41,223 nucleotides of DNA. Source: an uncultured Anaerolineaceae bacterium. Its GTDB lineage: Bacteria; Chloroflexota; Anaerolineae; Anaerolineales; Anaerolineaceae. The stretch covers positions 1-41,223 of the forward strand of contig CALCNO010000187.1 of assembly GCA_937897615.1 (NCBI GenBank), given 5' to 3'. Made by a program: the position numbers and the translations under genes. The notes below the pieces were generated by a model. It worked only from the letters and a program-made list of their open reading frames with translations. It searched no databases and was not told where the DNA came from. Shown here one piece after another: positions 1 through 8,500 of this stretch (the stretch's first letter is position 1; every line of letters starts with the position of its first letter).

Positions 1-276
1 CGCTTTGGGCGGGCTGATCTGGTGCGTCTGTTCTACCACAACGCACTGGATGACCTGAAAGCTGCCTGGCGGCAAGGGGTGTTCTGGCGCAATCTGTTCC
101 CGGTGCTGCGCTTCCGTTGGGCGCAGTTCTATGGAACTTATCAGGGCTACCGACAATCCGGCCCGCTCAGCTGGGGGCTGCGGCAGGCATTTTATTACCC
201 GCGCACGCTGGAACTGCTTACAGATGAGCGTGAGCGTCCGGTAAAGCCAATCCGCTATAGTAAAATGAAAGACTGA
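1..276 (+). CDS. C-terminal end of a probable glycosyltransferase (truncated by window edge)
   Basis: The frame is open from base 1, so this is the tail of a longer gene whose start lies outside the window. The 91 visible residues are rich in aromatic and basic residues (Trp, Tyr, Arg, Phe). They resemble the C-terminal extension seen after the catalytic domain of many bacterial family 2 glycosyltransferases, where a basic amphipathic region meets the membrane and often ends in a short charged tail. No catalytic motif is visible. The next genes are glycan genes in the same direction, which supports the reading. A GTG at 22 could be read as a start, but the upstream codons continue the same protein style, so I treat it as internal. 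Family assignment is tentative. Confidence 0.5.
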   Translation, partial: RFGRADLVRLFYHNALDDLKAAWRQGVFWRNLFPVLRFRWAQFYGTYQGYRQSGPLSWGLRQAFYYPRTLELLTDERERPVKPIRYSKMKD

Positions 277-311
277 GCAGCATTGGCGCGAGTTTGGCAA
301 GGATAACGAAA

Positions 312-596
312 ATGAAGATAAAGATCGAATTTTCCGGGATTGCGAAGGATTTGGCTGGCAGAGACGACCTTGTCCTGGAAGTCCCACAGGGAACTACTTA
401 TCGCGCAATTGTCAGGGAACTGGCAAATCGTTACCCCAAGATGGTTAACCTACTCATTGCGCCAGATGAAGAGAATTTCCTCAGTTCGGTAATGTTTGTG
501 GTTGACGGCGACCTGGCCAACCCGGTGATGTTAATGGACGAAAGCCCCCGCGATGGGGAGTGCATTCACCTCATGTCGGTGATTACCGGCGGTTAA
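312..596 (+). CDS. MoaD/ThiS-like ubiquitin-fold sulfur carrier protein
   Basis: A 94-residue protein with a beta-grasp pattern (MKIKIEFSG start, then LVLEVPQGTTYRAIV) that ends in Gly-Gly (VITGG). The C-terminal diglycine is the hallmark of MoaD, ThiS and CysO-type carriers; it is adenylated by an E1-like enzyme and converted to a thiocarboxylate. No E1-like or MoaE partner is in the window. I chose the ATG at 312 because AAGGA lies about 8 bases before it; a TTG at 294 would add six residues without a better ribosome site. It sits inside a glycan operon, between a glycosyltransferase tail and a cytidylyltransferase. It may serve molybdopterin synthesis (a molybdenum hydroxylase is encoded at 27725-31517) or local sulfur transfer. 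Specific partner unknown. Confidence 0.75.
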   Translation: MKIKIEFSGIAKDLAGRDDLVLEVPQGTTYRAIVRELANRYPKMVNLLIAPDEENFLSSVMFVVDGDLANPVMLMDESPRDGECIHLMSVITGG

Positions 597-612
597 GGCG
601 AAGGATATGAAA

Positions 613-1290
613 ATGCAAATCACAGCCCTCATTCCCATGCGGCACCATTCTCAAAGGGTGCCCGGCAAAAACTACCGCCTGCTGGAAGGGAAGCCGCTCT
701 ACCAGCACATTTTGCGCACCTTGCAGGGTTGCCCGGAGATCACGCGCATTGCCGTGGACACTGACAGTGATGAGATCATCGCTGGGCTGCATACCTCCTT
801 CCCGGAGGTGATTGTCATCCCCAGGCCGGAGGCGCTGAAGGCGGACAACGTGCCTATGAACGACATTCTGCTTTACGACGTTTCGCAGGTGCCGGGCGAT
901 CTTTACCTGCAAACGCACTCCACCAATCCTTTGTTGACTCCCCAGACCATTTCGCGGGCTGTTCAGACGCTGCTAAAAGCCATGCCGCAAAAAGATTCGC
1001 TCTTTTCTGTTACCCGCTGGCAAACGCGCCTGTATGATGCGCAGGGAAAAGCCATCAACCACGACCCCGGGGTGCTCTTGCAAACGCAGGACCTGCCGCC
1101 GGTTTATGAGGAAAATTCCTGCATTTATCTTTTTACGGCGGAAAGCCTGCGCAAAAACAAAACCCGCATTGGCGCAGCGCCAATCCTTTTTGAGACCGAC
1201 CCGGAAGAGTCCTGGGATATTGATGAGGAGATTGATTTCAAGATGGTAGAACTGGTGCTGAAGGCAAAAGGGGAGAGCAAGCATGGCTAA
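613..1290 (+). CDS. Cytidylyltransferase of the CMP-sialic acid/ulosonate synthetase family
   Basis: About 225 residues with the N-terminal signature of NeuA/KdsB/SpsF-type enzymes: hydrophobic strand, then PMRHHSQRVPGKNYRLLEGK, equal to the family's AxRxGSKRxPGKNxxxxxGxP nucleotide-binding loop. These enzymes form CMP-activated acidic sugars from CTP. A conserved-looking segment near 100-107 (THSTNPLL) matches the 'Q/T-PTSPLR' region that contacts the nucleotide. The start at 613 is preferred over 607 because AGGA (602-605) is correctly spaced only for 613. It overlaps the next gene by 8 bases. No ulosonic acid synthase (NeuB) is in the window, so the activated sugar cannot be named. Alternative: activation of another polyol or acidic sugar. 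Confidence 0.8.
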   Translation: MQITALIPMRHHSQRVPGKNYRLLEGKPLYQHILRTLQGCPEITRIAVDTDSDEIIAGLHTSFPEVIVIPRPEALKADNVPMNDILLYDVSQVPGDLYLQTHSTNPLLTPQTISRAVQTLLKAMPQKDSLFSVTRWQTRLYDAQGKAINHDPGVLLQTQDLPPVYEENSCIYLFTAESLRKNKTRIGAAPILFETDPEESWDIDEEIDFKMVELVLKAKGESKHG

Positions 1291-3373
1291 CTGGATCAAG
1301 AAGCATTCCCTCTTGCTGCTGCAAGTTCTCTTGCTCGCGCTGGGCGTTGCAGGTGGGGTTTATACGGCAGTGGCGCCGGCCAACAGCCTGATGCGCTGGT
1401 ACAACATTGATGACGCCTTTTACTACTACAAGGTGGCGCAAAACGTCCTGACGGGGCATGGTTTTACCTTCGATCAGATCAATCCCACCAATGGCTTTCA
1501 TCCGCTCTGGATGGCGGTTTGCCTGGGCGTTTTCTGGCTTTCAAAGTACAACTTGGTGCTGCCCTTGCGGGTGCTGGTGCTGGTAAGCGCGCTCTTGAAC
1601 GCCTTTACCGGCGTGTTTCTTTTCCGCCTGCTGCGTAAGGCATTGCGTACCCCGGCGGCATTTATCGGGGCGCTCACGTGGATTTTGCTCCCGGCCATTT
1701 ACGGTACCACTATCGTTCATGGCATGGAAACGGCCATCAGCGCGTTCTTTATGGTGCTGTTCCTGCTCGATGCTTCTACATTGCTGGCAGCGGCGGGGCT
1801 GCGGCGGCTGCGCTGGTGGCAGTACACTCTGCTAGGCCTACTGGGGGCTTTGACCATTCTTGCGCGCCTGGACAACGTCTTTGTGGTGGCTTCTGTAGGG
1901 ATGTTCCTGCTGCTGCGCGTGCGCCAGATCAAGTTGGATGTTTTTCTTGACCTGGTGCTTGTGGCGCTGGCGGGATTTGCCTCCTGGCTGATCCGCCTGG
2001 GGTTGCCGGCCTACGAGTTTGAGTCGCGCTCGATCTATCCGATGGTGGCGCTGGGCCTGCTCTTAAAACCCATTGCTTATTTCTTCGTTGGCCTTTACCA
2101 GCCCTCCGGTGGTAAAAAATTCTTCCGCCTCCTGGAAAAAGTGATCCTGGCGAGCGTGGTGGCGTTGGCGGCACAATTTGCCCTGCTGGCATTGCTGAAC
2201 CGCCTGGGTCTTTTGGCGACTGTTTCCAAATCCATTTTGCTGGTGGACGCGGCATTGTGCATGGCGTTGGTATTGGGGCATCATTTGTTGACGCGCTCCG
2301 CAACCAGCGAGCAGGGGAATTCCCCCTGGCAAACCTTTACCTACTGGCTGGCACGTAGCTGGCGGCATATTCTGGCCGAGGGGTTCCTGTTTGCCTTGCC
2401 GGTAGCAGTGTTGGTCGGCTGCTACGTGGTGCTGAACAAGATATTTTTTGGCACGTTTACTCCTGTCAGCGGACAGATCAAAACCTGGTGGAGCACCTTC
2501 CCTAACACGATCTACGGGCATAAGATTTCTTTGCTGACGGTTCTGGGTTTAAACCCGGAGAGCAATTACGGTCCGTGGTCGTTGGTAACCAGTCAGCTGT
2601 TTGGCTTTGCCGAAAAGCTCGATGGCTGGTTTGGTTGGGCGAACGACCGTTCTGTGGCAATTTTGTTCGCAGTATTGTTCACAGCTGCCAGCGTGTTAGT
2701 GCTGCTGGCTCTCAACCAGCGGCACGGCAATCTTGCCAAGAAAGCCTTTTCGTTCTTCTTGCCGGCGCTGATGTTGGGAGCAACCATTCAGGTGATGTAC
2801 TACGTCACCATTGGCTACCAACACACCCGTTCGTGGTACTGGGCGGCGCAGATGCTTTCGCTGGTGCTGCTGGGCGCACTGCTGATCGAGGGATTTCATC
2901 TCTGGATGCGCGCCAAACCCGGGCGCAGGCTTGTTGCCGCGGTTGTGTTTGCCGGGATGATCCTGTATATTGTTGTCCTCCACGGCAATTACGTCTATTC
3001 ACTGGTACCGCAGCAGGTGGCGGCGCAACAACAGGGCGAGTATCTCACCGAGGTGCACCAGCTTGAAGCCAAAACCGAGAAGGGTTCGCTCATTGGCATG
3101 ACAGGCGGCGGCAATATTGCCTATTTTATTCAGGACAGGACCGTCATTAACCTGGATGGCCTGATCAACAGTGCTGACTATTTCCATGCCATGAAATCCG
3201 GCACGGCACAGCAATGGCTGGATGCACTCCCGCTGGACTATGCCTTTGGCAAGGAATATACGTTAACCGTTTCTGATCCGTATAGCGCATTCTTGGCCAA
3301 CCGGCTAGAGAAAATTGTAGAGATCAATGGGCCTGAGATGTTCACCCTCTTCAAATATGTGGTAAAAAAATAG
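1283..3373 (+). CDS. Polytopic membrane protein, GT-C-like glycosyltransferase
   Basis: A 696-residue integral membrane protein with roughly 12-13 hydrophobic segments and a soluble C-terminal part of about 120 residues. After the first membrane helix comes RWYNIDDAFYYYKVAQN, with Asp43-Asp44 followed by aromatic residues. An acidic pair in the first external loop is typical of GT-C enzymes that use lipid-phosphate sugars (GT39, ArnT, PglB-like groups). NPTNGFHPLW further on is also common in uncharacterised bacterial members. It overlaps the upstream cytidylyltransferase by 8 bases, with GGGGAGAG as ribosome site, so translation is coupled. Role inferred: transfer of a lipid-linked sugar to a surface acceptor. 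The acceptor and donor are unknown; the assignment to GT-C rests on topology and the DD motif. Confidence 0.65.
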   Translation: MANWIKKHSLLLLQVLLLALGVAGGVYTAVAPANSLMRWYNIDDAFYYYKVAQNVLTGHGFTFDQINPTNGFHPLWMAVCLGVFWLSKYNLVLPLRVLVLVSALLNAFTGVFLFRLLRKALRTPAAFIGALTWILLPAIYGTTIVHGMETAISAFFMVLFLLDASTLLAAAGLRRLRWWQYTLLGLLGALTILARLDNVFVVASVGMFLLLRVRQIKLDVFLDLVLVALAGFASWLIRLGLPAYEFESRSIYPMVALGLLLKPIAYFFVGLYQPSGGKKFFRLLEKVILASVVALAAQFALLALLNRLGLLATVSKSILLVDAALCMALVLGHHLLTRSATSEQGNSPWQTFTYWLARSWRHILAEGFLFALPVAVLVGCYVVLNKIFFGTFTPVSGQIKTWWSTFPNTIYGHKISLLTVLGLNPESNYGPWSLVTSQLFGFAEKLDGWFGWANDRSVAILFAVLFTAASVLVLLALNQRHGNLAKKAFSFFLPALMLGATIQVMYYVTIGYQHTRSWYWAAQMLSLVLLGALLIEGFHLWMRAKPGRRLVAAVVFAGMILYIVVLHGNYVYSLVPQQVAAQQQGEYLTEVHQLEAKTEKGSLIGMTGGGNIAYFIQDRTVINLDGLINSADYFHAMKSGTAQQWLDALPLDYAFGKEYTLTVSDPYSAFLANRLEKIVEINGPEMFTLFKYVVKK

Positions 3374-3437
3374 TAGCACATTCGCTTGAGAAGAGTTATG
3401 ATGATAAACGAGCCAGTTAGGCAGCAGAGGACAATCC

Positions 3438-4415
3438 ATGTTTGATGTTTTGATGACGGCGCCGTACATGATCCCGTTCGTTGACCGTTTTGCATCGGTT
3501 TTCGCACATTACGGGATCAATCTGATCCTCCCCCAGGTGAATGAACGCATGGAGGAGGAGGCGCTTTTGCAGTACGCCGGCAAGTTTGATGGCACTATCT
3601 GCGGCGATGATCGCTATACAGAAAAGGTGCTCAAAGCCTGTGCTCCACGCCTGAAGGTGATCGCCAAATGGGGTACGGGCATTGATTCCATTGATAAACA
3701 GGCCTGTGCTGCATATTCGGTGAAGCTGCTCAACACGCTCAATGCTTTTACCCTGCCGGTTGCAGATAGCGTGATGGGATACATTCTGGCATTTGCGCGC
3801 CAGCAGCCCTGGATGGATGATGCGATCAAGGCAGGTGTGTGGCAAAAAATCCCCGGGCGTTCTCTCTCTGAATGCACGCTGGGCGTCATCGGTGTGGGCA
3901 ACATTGGCAAAGCAGTTTTGCGCCGCGCGCGCGGCTTTGGCATGCGCCTACTTGGCAACGACATCGTTCCCATCCCGCGCGATTTTTTGCTCGAAAATCA
4001 GGTAACCTCGGTTGACCTGGCCACACTGCTGCGGGAAGCCGATTTTGTGAGCGTCAATTGCGACCTCAATTCTACCTCTCATCATTTGATCAACCAGAGC
4101 ACCCTGGCGAAAATGAAACCCTCCGCGGTGCTGGTGAATACGGCACGCGGCCCCATTGTGGATGAAAAGGCGCTGGTTGGCGCGCTGCAGGGCAAAGTCA
4201 TTGCCGGCGCAGCGCTGGATGTTTTTGAGCATGAGCCGTTACCGTCTGATTCGCCATTGCTGAAAATGGATAACGTGATGCTTGCTCCGCACAATTCCAA
4301 TTCCAGCCCCGCAGCCTGGGAGAATGTGCATTGGAATACTATTCGCAACCTTTTGATTGGGTTAGACGTTGACCACGAGGACTTCTATGACCAACAGAAA
4401 AAAATTGCAGGGTGA
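3438..4415 (+). CDS. D-isomer-specific 2-hydroxyacid dehydrogenase (phosphoglycerate dehydrogenase-like)
   Basis: A 325-residue protein, close to the usual 310-340 for the family. The NAD-binding loop GVGNIG lies at 152-157 with a following helix. The catalytic triad can be placed by motif: Arg237 (NTARGPIVDE), Glu266 (DVFEHEP) and His285 (APHNSNSS). The His motif is PHNSNSS rather than the usual PHIGGST. It would interconvert a 2-oxoacid and a D-2-hydroxyacid with NAD(H). No ACT or other regulatory domain follows, so it is not a long-type SerA. Ribosome site AGAGGA before ATG 3438. The 3' end overlaps the SDR gene by 29 bases. In this glycan setting it may oxidise or reduce a sugar-acid precursor; the substrate is not readable from sequence. 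Confidence 0.85.
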   Translation: MFDVLMTAPYMIPFVDRFASVFAHYGINLILPQVNERMEEEALLQYAGKFDGTICGDDRYTEKVLKACAPRLKVIAKWGTGIDSIDKQACAAYSVKLLNTLNAFTLPVADSVMGYILAFARQQPWMDDAIKAGVWQKIPGRSLSECTLGVIGVGNIGKAVLRRARGFGMRLLGNDIVPIPRDFLLENQVTSVDLATLLREADFVSVNCDLNSTSHHLINQSTLAKMKPSAVLVNTARGPIVDEKALVGALQGKVIAGAALDVFEHEPLPSDSPLLKMDNVMLAPHNSNSSPAAWENVHWNTIRNLLIGLDVDHEDFYDQQKKIAG

Positions 4416-5187
4416 AGAAGCCGTTAAGGGGTACAGGCGGATCGTATTAATTACCGGTTGCGCCGGGGGAATTGGCCGGGCGGCCGTGACGTTATTTGCC
4501 AGTCGCGGCTGGAGCATCATCGGCGTGGACAGGCAGCCGTTTGGTGATGGTTTCCCGGCGGATGGTTTGTTCGTTCAGGCGGATATCTCTGATCCCAACC
4601 AGTTCCCGCTGATCTTTGATAAGGTCAAGCTGTTTACCTCTTCATTAAATGCTGTGGTGAATAACGCGGCATTGCAAATCTCAAAACCGCTGGTGGAGAC
4701 AACCGTGACGGAATGGGATACGGTGATTGCCACTAACTTGCGCCCGGTTTTTGTCGGCGCACGCTACGAGCATCCTTTGCTGTGTATGGCCGGTGGGGGG
4801 GCTATTGTCAATGTTTCTTCGGTACATGCCATTCAGACCTCCACCAACATCTCTGCTTATGCCGCCAGTAAGGGCGGTTTGCTGGCGTTGACCCGCGCCA
4901 TGGCGATTGAGTTTGCTCCCAACAACATCCGCGTAAATGCGGTGTTGCCGGGTGCAGTGGACACCCCCATGCTGCGCAGCGGCCTTAGCCGCGGGCACTT
5001 GACAGGCACCTCGGTCACCGACCGGTTGGATAACCTGGCGCGTCGCACGGTGAACGGGCGCATTGGTTCGCCTGAGGAAATTGCCCAGGCAATCTATTTT
5101 TTGGCGGATGGCAACCTCTCCTCGTTTATGACCGGCCAGGCATTAGTGGTGGATGGCGGTGCCACCGCGCGTTTGAGCACGGAGTAA
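4387..5187 (+). CDS. SDR-family NAD(P)-dependent oxidoreductase
   Basis: A 266-residue classical short-chain dehydrogenase. Visible motifs: TGCAGGIG (23-30) for the cofactor loop, VNNAA (91-95), Ser144/145, and the catalytic YAASK (Tyr158, Lys162), with VVDGG near the C-terminus. ATG 4387 is taken as the start because GAGG lies 6 bases before it; the frame extends further up without a better site. It overlaps the D-2-hydroxyacid dehydrogenase by 29 bases, so the two oxidoreductases are probably translated together and may act on the same intermediate. Cytidylyltransferase plus SDR pairs occur in ulosonic acid pathways (for example PtmB/PtmA in Campylobacter legionaminic acid synthesis), which is a comparison, not proof. 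Confidence 0.85.
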   Translation: MTNRKKLQGEEAVKGYRRIVLITGCAGGIGRAAVTLFASRGWSIIGVDRQPFGDGFPADGLFVQADISDPNQFPLIFDKVKLFTSSLNAVVNNAALQISKPLVETTVTEWDTVIATNLRPVFVGARYEHPLLCMAGGGAIVNVSSVHAIQTSTNISAYAASKGGLLALTRAMAIEFAPNNIRVNAVLPGAVDTPMLRSGLSRGHLTGTSVTDRLDNLARRTVNGRIGSPEEIAQAIYFLADGNLSSFMTGQALVVDGGATARLSTE

Positions 5188-5191
5188 CCCC

Positions 5192-5995
5192 ATGCCGAGA
5201 AAACTCATCGAACACCTGCCTGAGCCGCTGGTGAATTCATTGCGCACCGCCAAGCACGGCCTGCAAGCTGCGGCAGAATGGCCGCAAGCACGCTTTCATC
5301 CCTGGCGGCGCGAGTCCATTCAGAAACTTAATCACCTCAAAGACACCTATCGCGGTGAACGCTGCTTCATCATCGGCAATGGCCCCAGCCTCAAGAATAC
5401 TGACCTATCCAGGCTGAAGAGTGAGTTTACCATTGGCATGAATCGCTTTTACATGGCCTTTGCCGAACTGGGCTTTGCCACCTCATGTCTGTTGACGGTG
5501 AACGATCTGGTGATCGAGCAGTGCGCGCAAGACCTTCGCGCCCTCGATATCCCCACATTTGTTTCCTGGCGCGGGCGTAAGTGGGTCGCTCCGGCGCCTA
5601 ACCTGCATTACCTTTACACCTCATACAACCTGCCGCGTTTTTCCGGCAATGCCGCCGGCAGGCTGTGGGAAGGCGCTACGGTTACCTTTGTAGCCATGCA
5701 ACTGGCGTATCACCTGGGTTTCAAGCAGGTGATCCTCATTGGAGTGGACCACAACTTTACCACTCAGGGAAAGCCCAATACCACTGTCACCTCCACCGGC
5801 GATGACCCCAACCATTTTCATCCCGGCTATTTTGGCAAGGGATTCCGCTGGCAATTGCCCGATCTGCAGACCTCCGAGGTGGGGTATGCGCTGGCCAGAG
5901 AGGCGTACGCCCGCAACGGCCGCGAAATTCTGGATGCCACGGTGGGCGGCAAGCTGGCCATCTTCCCCAAAGTGGATTACGAAAGCCTGTTCTGA
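5192..5995 (+). CDS. DUF115 / MptE-like protein, related to Maf-type sugar transferases
   Basis: A 267-residue protein with RCFIIGNGPSLKNTD (GNGPSL at 62-67), the glycine-rich motif of the DUF115 (6-hydroxymethylpterin diphosphokinase MptE-like) family, followed by IGMNRFY and later LIGVDHNF. The same fold is found in Maf proteins that attach nonulosonic acids to flagellin from CMP-sugar donors, and it resembles the Rossmann-like core of some sialyltransferases. It lacks the extra domains of full-length Maf proteins. It starts 4 bases after the SDR stop and its TGA overlaps the ATG of the next GT2 gene. With a CMP-sugar synthetase in the same operon, transfer of a CMP-activated acidic sugar is the most economical reading; a role in pterin chemistry is much less likely here. 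Confidence 0.7.
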   Translation: MPRKLIEHLPEPLVNSLRTAKHGLQAAAEWPQARFHPWRRESIQKLNHLKDTYRGERCFIIGNGPSLKNTDLSRLKSEFTIGMNRFYMAFAELGFATSCLLTVNDLVIEQCAQDLRALDIPTFVSWRGRKWVAPAPNLHYLYTSYNLPRFSGNAAGRLWEGATVTFVAMQLAYHLGFKQVILIGVDHNFTTQGKPNTTVTSTGDDPNHFHPGYFGKGFRWQLPDLQTSEVGYALAREAYARNGREILDATVGGKLAIFPKVDYESLF

Positions 5996-6963
5996 TGCCC
6001 TCAACCCCGCTTGTTTCCATTGTTACTCCTTCGTTTAACCAGGCACCCTTTCTGGAGAAAACAATGCGCTCCGTGCTCGAGCAGGACTATTCTGCCATTG
6101 AGTACATGGTAGTGGATGGCGCCTCAACTGATGACAGCGTAGCGCTGATCGAAAAATACGCTACTAAATTGGCCTGGCGGGTCTCCGAGAAGGATTCCGG
6201 GCAGGCTGAGGCGATCAACAAAGGGTTGATGCGCGCTAAAGGAAAGTACGTGGCCTGGCTCAACTCGGATGATTACCTGTTGCCCGGCGCGGTGAGTGCC
6301 GCTGTGAAAGCCCTGGAGGACAACCCGCAGGCCAGCTTTGTCTTTGGCAATGTGCGTGTGGTGGCCCCGGATGGGACAGTGCTGAACACCCTCACTTATG
6401 GCGATTGGCAGCTAAGTGACCTGATGTCTTTTCACATCATCGGGCAGCCGGCTGTCTTTATGCGCCGTTCTGCGCTTGATAAGGCCGGCTTGCTCGACCA
6501 GAGCTACCACTTTCTGCTCGATCACCATCTGTGGATTCGCCTGGCGACGTTTGGCGAGATGTGCTACATTCCGCAGTTGTGGGCGGCGGCACACTACCAC
6601 GAAGGCTGCAAGAACCTCAAACAGGCCGCCGGGTTTGGCCGCGAGGCGCTGCGCATGGTGGAATGGATGCCCACACAACCGGCGCTGCAGGAAGCGTTTA
6701 ACCTTCACCGCCGGGAGATTATGGCAGGGGCTAACCGTATCAATGGGTTTTATCTACTGGATGCCAAGGATTACCGCGGTGCCTTTGCCGCTTACTGGAA
6801 GAGCTTTTGGTTCTGGCCGCGTGGTTTAAAAAGAGAGTGGTATCGTATGGTCTTTGCATTTTTCGCCCCGCTTGGCCTGGAACGACTGCGCTCCTGGTAT
6901 ATCAATCGCCGGGTACGGCAGCAAAACAGTAATTCGATCAGAGGTTGTGATGATGCAGATTGA
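5995..6963 (+). CDS. Family 2 glycosyltransferase
   Basis: A 322-residue GT-A fold enzyme. The N-terminal strand and SFNQ motif (VSIVTPSFNQ), VVDGAST at 39-45 and the metal-binding NSDD at 90-93 are all present, with a later LDHHLWIRL segment equivalent to the family's ED-type catalytic-base region. The last 100 residues are basic and aromatic, suggesting membrane contact. The ATG overlaps the previous stop codon by one base (TGATG), so translation is coupled. The first 115 residues closely match those of the second GT2 gene at 8497-9291, indicating a duplication within the operon. It would transfer a sugar from a nucleotide donor in the cytoplasm; donor and acceptor are unknown. Confidence 0.9.
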   Translation: MPSTPLVSIVTPSFNQAPFLEKTMRSVLEQDYSAIEYMVVDGASTDDSVALIEKYATKLAWRVSEKDSGQAEAINKGLMRAKGKYVAWLNSDDYLLPGAVSAAVKALEDNPQASFVFGNVRVVAPDGTVLNTLTYGDWQLSDLMSFHIIGQPAVFMRRSALDKAGLLDQSYHFLLDHHLWIRLATFGEMCYIPQLWAAAHYHEGCKNLKQAAGFGREALRMVEWMPTQPALQEAFNLHRREIMAGANRINGFYLLDAKDYRGAFAAYWKSFWFWPRGLKREWYRMVFAFFAPLGLERLRSWYINRRVRQQNSNSIRGCDDAD

Positions 6964-8500
6964 GAGCAGCCAAACTGCTTTGTTCTTTAAGCCGCGCAAG
7001 TGGCTTCTTTGGCTTTTTGTGTCTTTGCTTTTGCTTGGCGGCTTTGCTATCCGCCTGGTAGATTTTACGGACCTGCCACTGGATTTTGCCCCCACACGCC
7101 AGTTACATTCGCTCATCATGGCGCGGGGTATGTACTATGAGATGGATACAGCGCAAACCAACGCGCTTGATCCCGAATTGCGCAGCGTGGGCATTAGTTC
7201 CGGGCAGATCCAACCCCGGGTGGAGCCTGCCATCATGGAACACCTGGCGGCGTATACGTACGTTCTGCTAGGGCACGAATGGCCCAATGCCGGCCGGCTC
7301 TTCTCGATTCTCTTCTGGGTGATCGGTGGAATTCCTTTGTTCCTGCTGGCGCGGAGAGCTATCTCAGCGAACGGCGCGCTGGTTGCCCTGGCATTTTACC
7401 TCTTTGTTCCTTACAGTACGTATGCCAGCCGTTCCTTCCAGCCCGATCCACTGATGGTGATGTGTATTCTGTGGGCTTTGTACTTTCAATTTGAATGGTA
7501 CCAGGCGCCTACCACCCGCGCAGCCCTTGTCGCCGGTCTTTTCACCGGTTTGGCTGTGTTTGTAAAAAGCACCTCGGTTTACTTTGTGGGGCTGCCATTG
7601 CTTTCTTTGGTGTTGATGCGCGGCTTCAAAGCATCGTTGAAGGATTGGCGCGTGTATGTGATGGCTGCGCTGGCACTTATACCGGCACTGATGTTCACTC
7701 TGCTGAGCGCCACCGTTGGGGGGAATGAGGGGTCTATCTTTGGCTCACGCTTTTTTCCGGCGTTGTTCATTGACCCCAAGTGGTATCTGCGCTGGTTTAT
7801 GACCGGCAAATCCATCGTGGGGTACTTCCCGCTGCTGCTGGCGATACTGGCATTTTTCCTGGTCAAACGTAAGGATTTCCGTCTGCTTTACGGGATGCTG
7901 TGGCTGGGTTACCTGCTGCTGGGGTTTACCTTTGCGTATCACATCTACACCCATGATTACTACAGCTTGCCGCTCACTTTTATGGCAGCCCTGGGGCTTG
8001 GGGTGCTGGCGGATGTACTCTTTGCCCGCCTGGAGGCACTTGCACTTCCCAGGCTGATGCAAGGGGCAGTTATTCTTCTGCTGGTAGGCTGCGTGGGCAT
8101 CAGTGCTATGGTCACGCGCTACCATCTGCTTGAAGCCAGTTACCGTCACGAAGCGGCATACTGGAAAGCGCTCGGTGAAAAGATTGGCCTGGACCATAAG
8201 GCGGTTGCCCTTTCGCATGATTACGGGTACCGCTTGAATTACTGGGGGTTTACCCTGGCAACGAATTGGCCTACCACTGGTGACCAGGTGGTGGATGAGT
8301 TGAACGGTAAAGATGCCCCCAATTTCGCCAGGTATTTCCGCAGCGAAACAAAGGGAATGGATTACTTTCTGGTGACCCTCATTGGTGATTTTGAATCGCA
8401 GACAGACTTGCACGATTATCTTTTTGCTCATTATCCCTATGAGCAGGGAGAAGGGTATTACCTGTTCGATCTGCGCCACCCATTGGAGAATTCCAATTGA
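6950..8500 (+). CDS. GT39-like (PMT/ArnT family) membrane glycosyltransferase
   Basis: A 516-residue polytopic protein with one N-terminal helix (about 17-36), then a first external loop with DLPLDFAPTRQLHS and an MARG helix, and about ten further hydrophobic segments, ending in a short soluble domain. The acidic residue after the first helix, followed by an Arg/Gln/His-containing amphipathic helix, is the usual GT39/ArnT arrangement for lipid-phosphate-sugar donors. I place the start at ATG 6950 (or 6953): GAGG at 6941-6944 precedes it, and earlier codons lie inside the previous gene. It overlaps the GT2 gene upstream by 14 bases and the next GT2 gene by 4. It probably glycosylates a surface protein or lipid on the outer face of the membrane. 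Confidence 0.8.
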   Translation: MMQIESSQTALFFKPRKWLLWLFVSLLLLGGFAIRLVDFTDLPLDFAPTRQLHSLIMARGMYYEMDTAQTNALDPELRSVGISSGQIQPRVEPAIMEHLAAYTYVLLGHEWPNAGRLFSILFWVIGGIPLFLLARRAISANGALVALAFYLFVPYSTYASRSFQPDPLMVMCILWALYFQFEWYQAPTTRAALVAGLFTGLAVFVKSTSVYFVGLPLLSLVLMRGFKASLKDWRVYVMAALALIPALMFTLLSATVGGNEGSIFGSRFFPALFIDPKWYLRWFMTGKSIVGYFPLLLAILAFFLVKRKDFRLLYGMLWLGYLLLGFTFAYHIYTHDYYSLPLTFMAALGLGVLADVLFARLEALALPRLMQGAVILLLVGCVGISAMVTRYHLLEASYRHEAAYWKALGEKIGLDHKAVALSHDYGYRLNYWGFTLATNWPTTGDQVVDELNGKDAPNFARYFRSETKGMDYFLVTLIGDFESQTDLHDYLFAHYPYEQGEGYYLFDLRHPLENSN

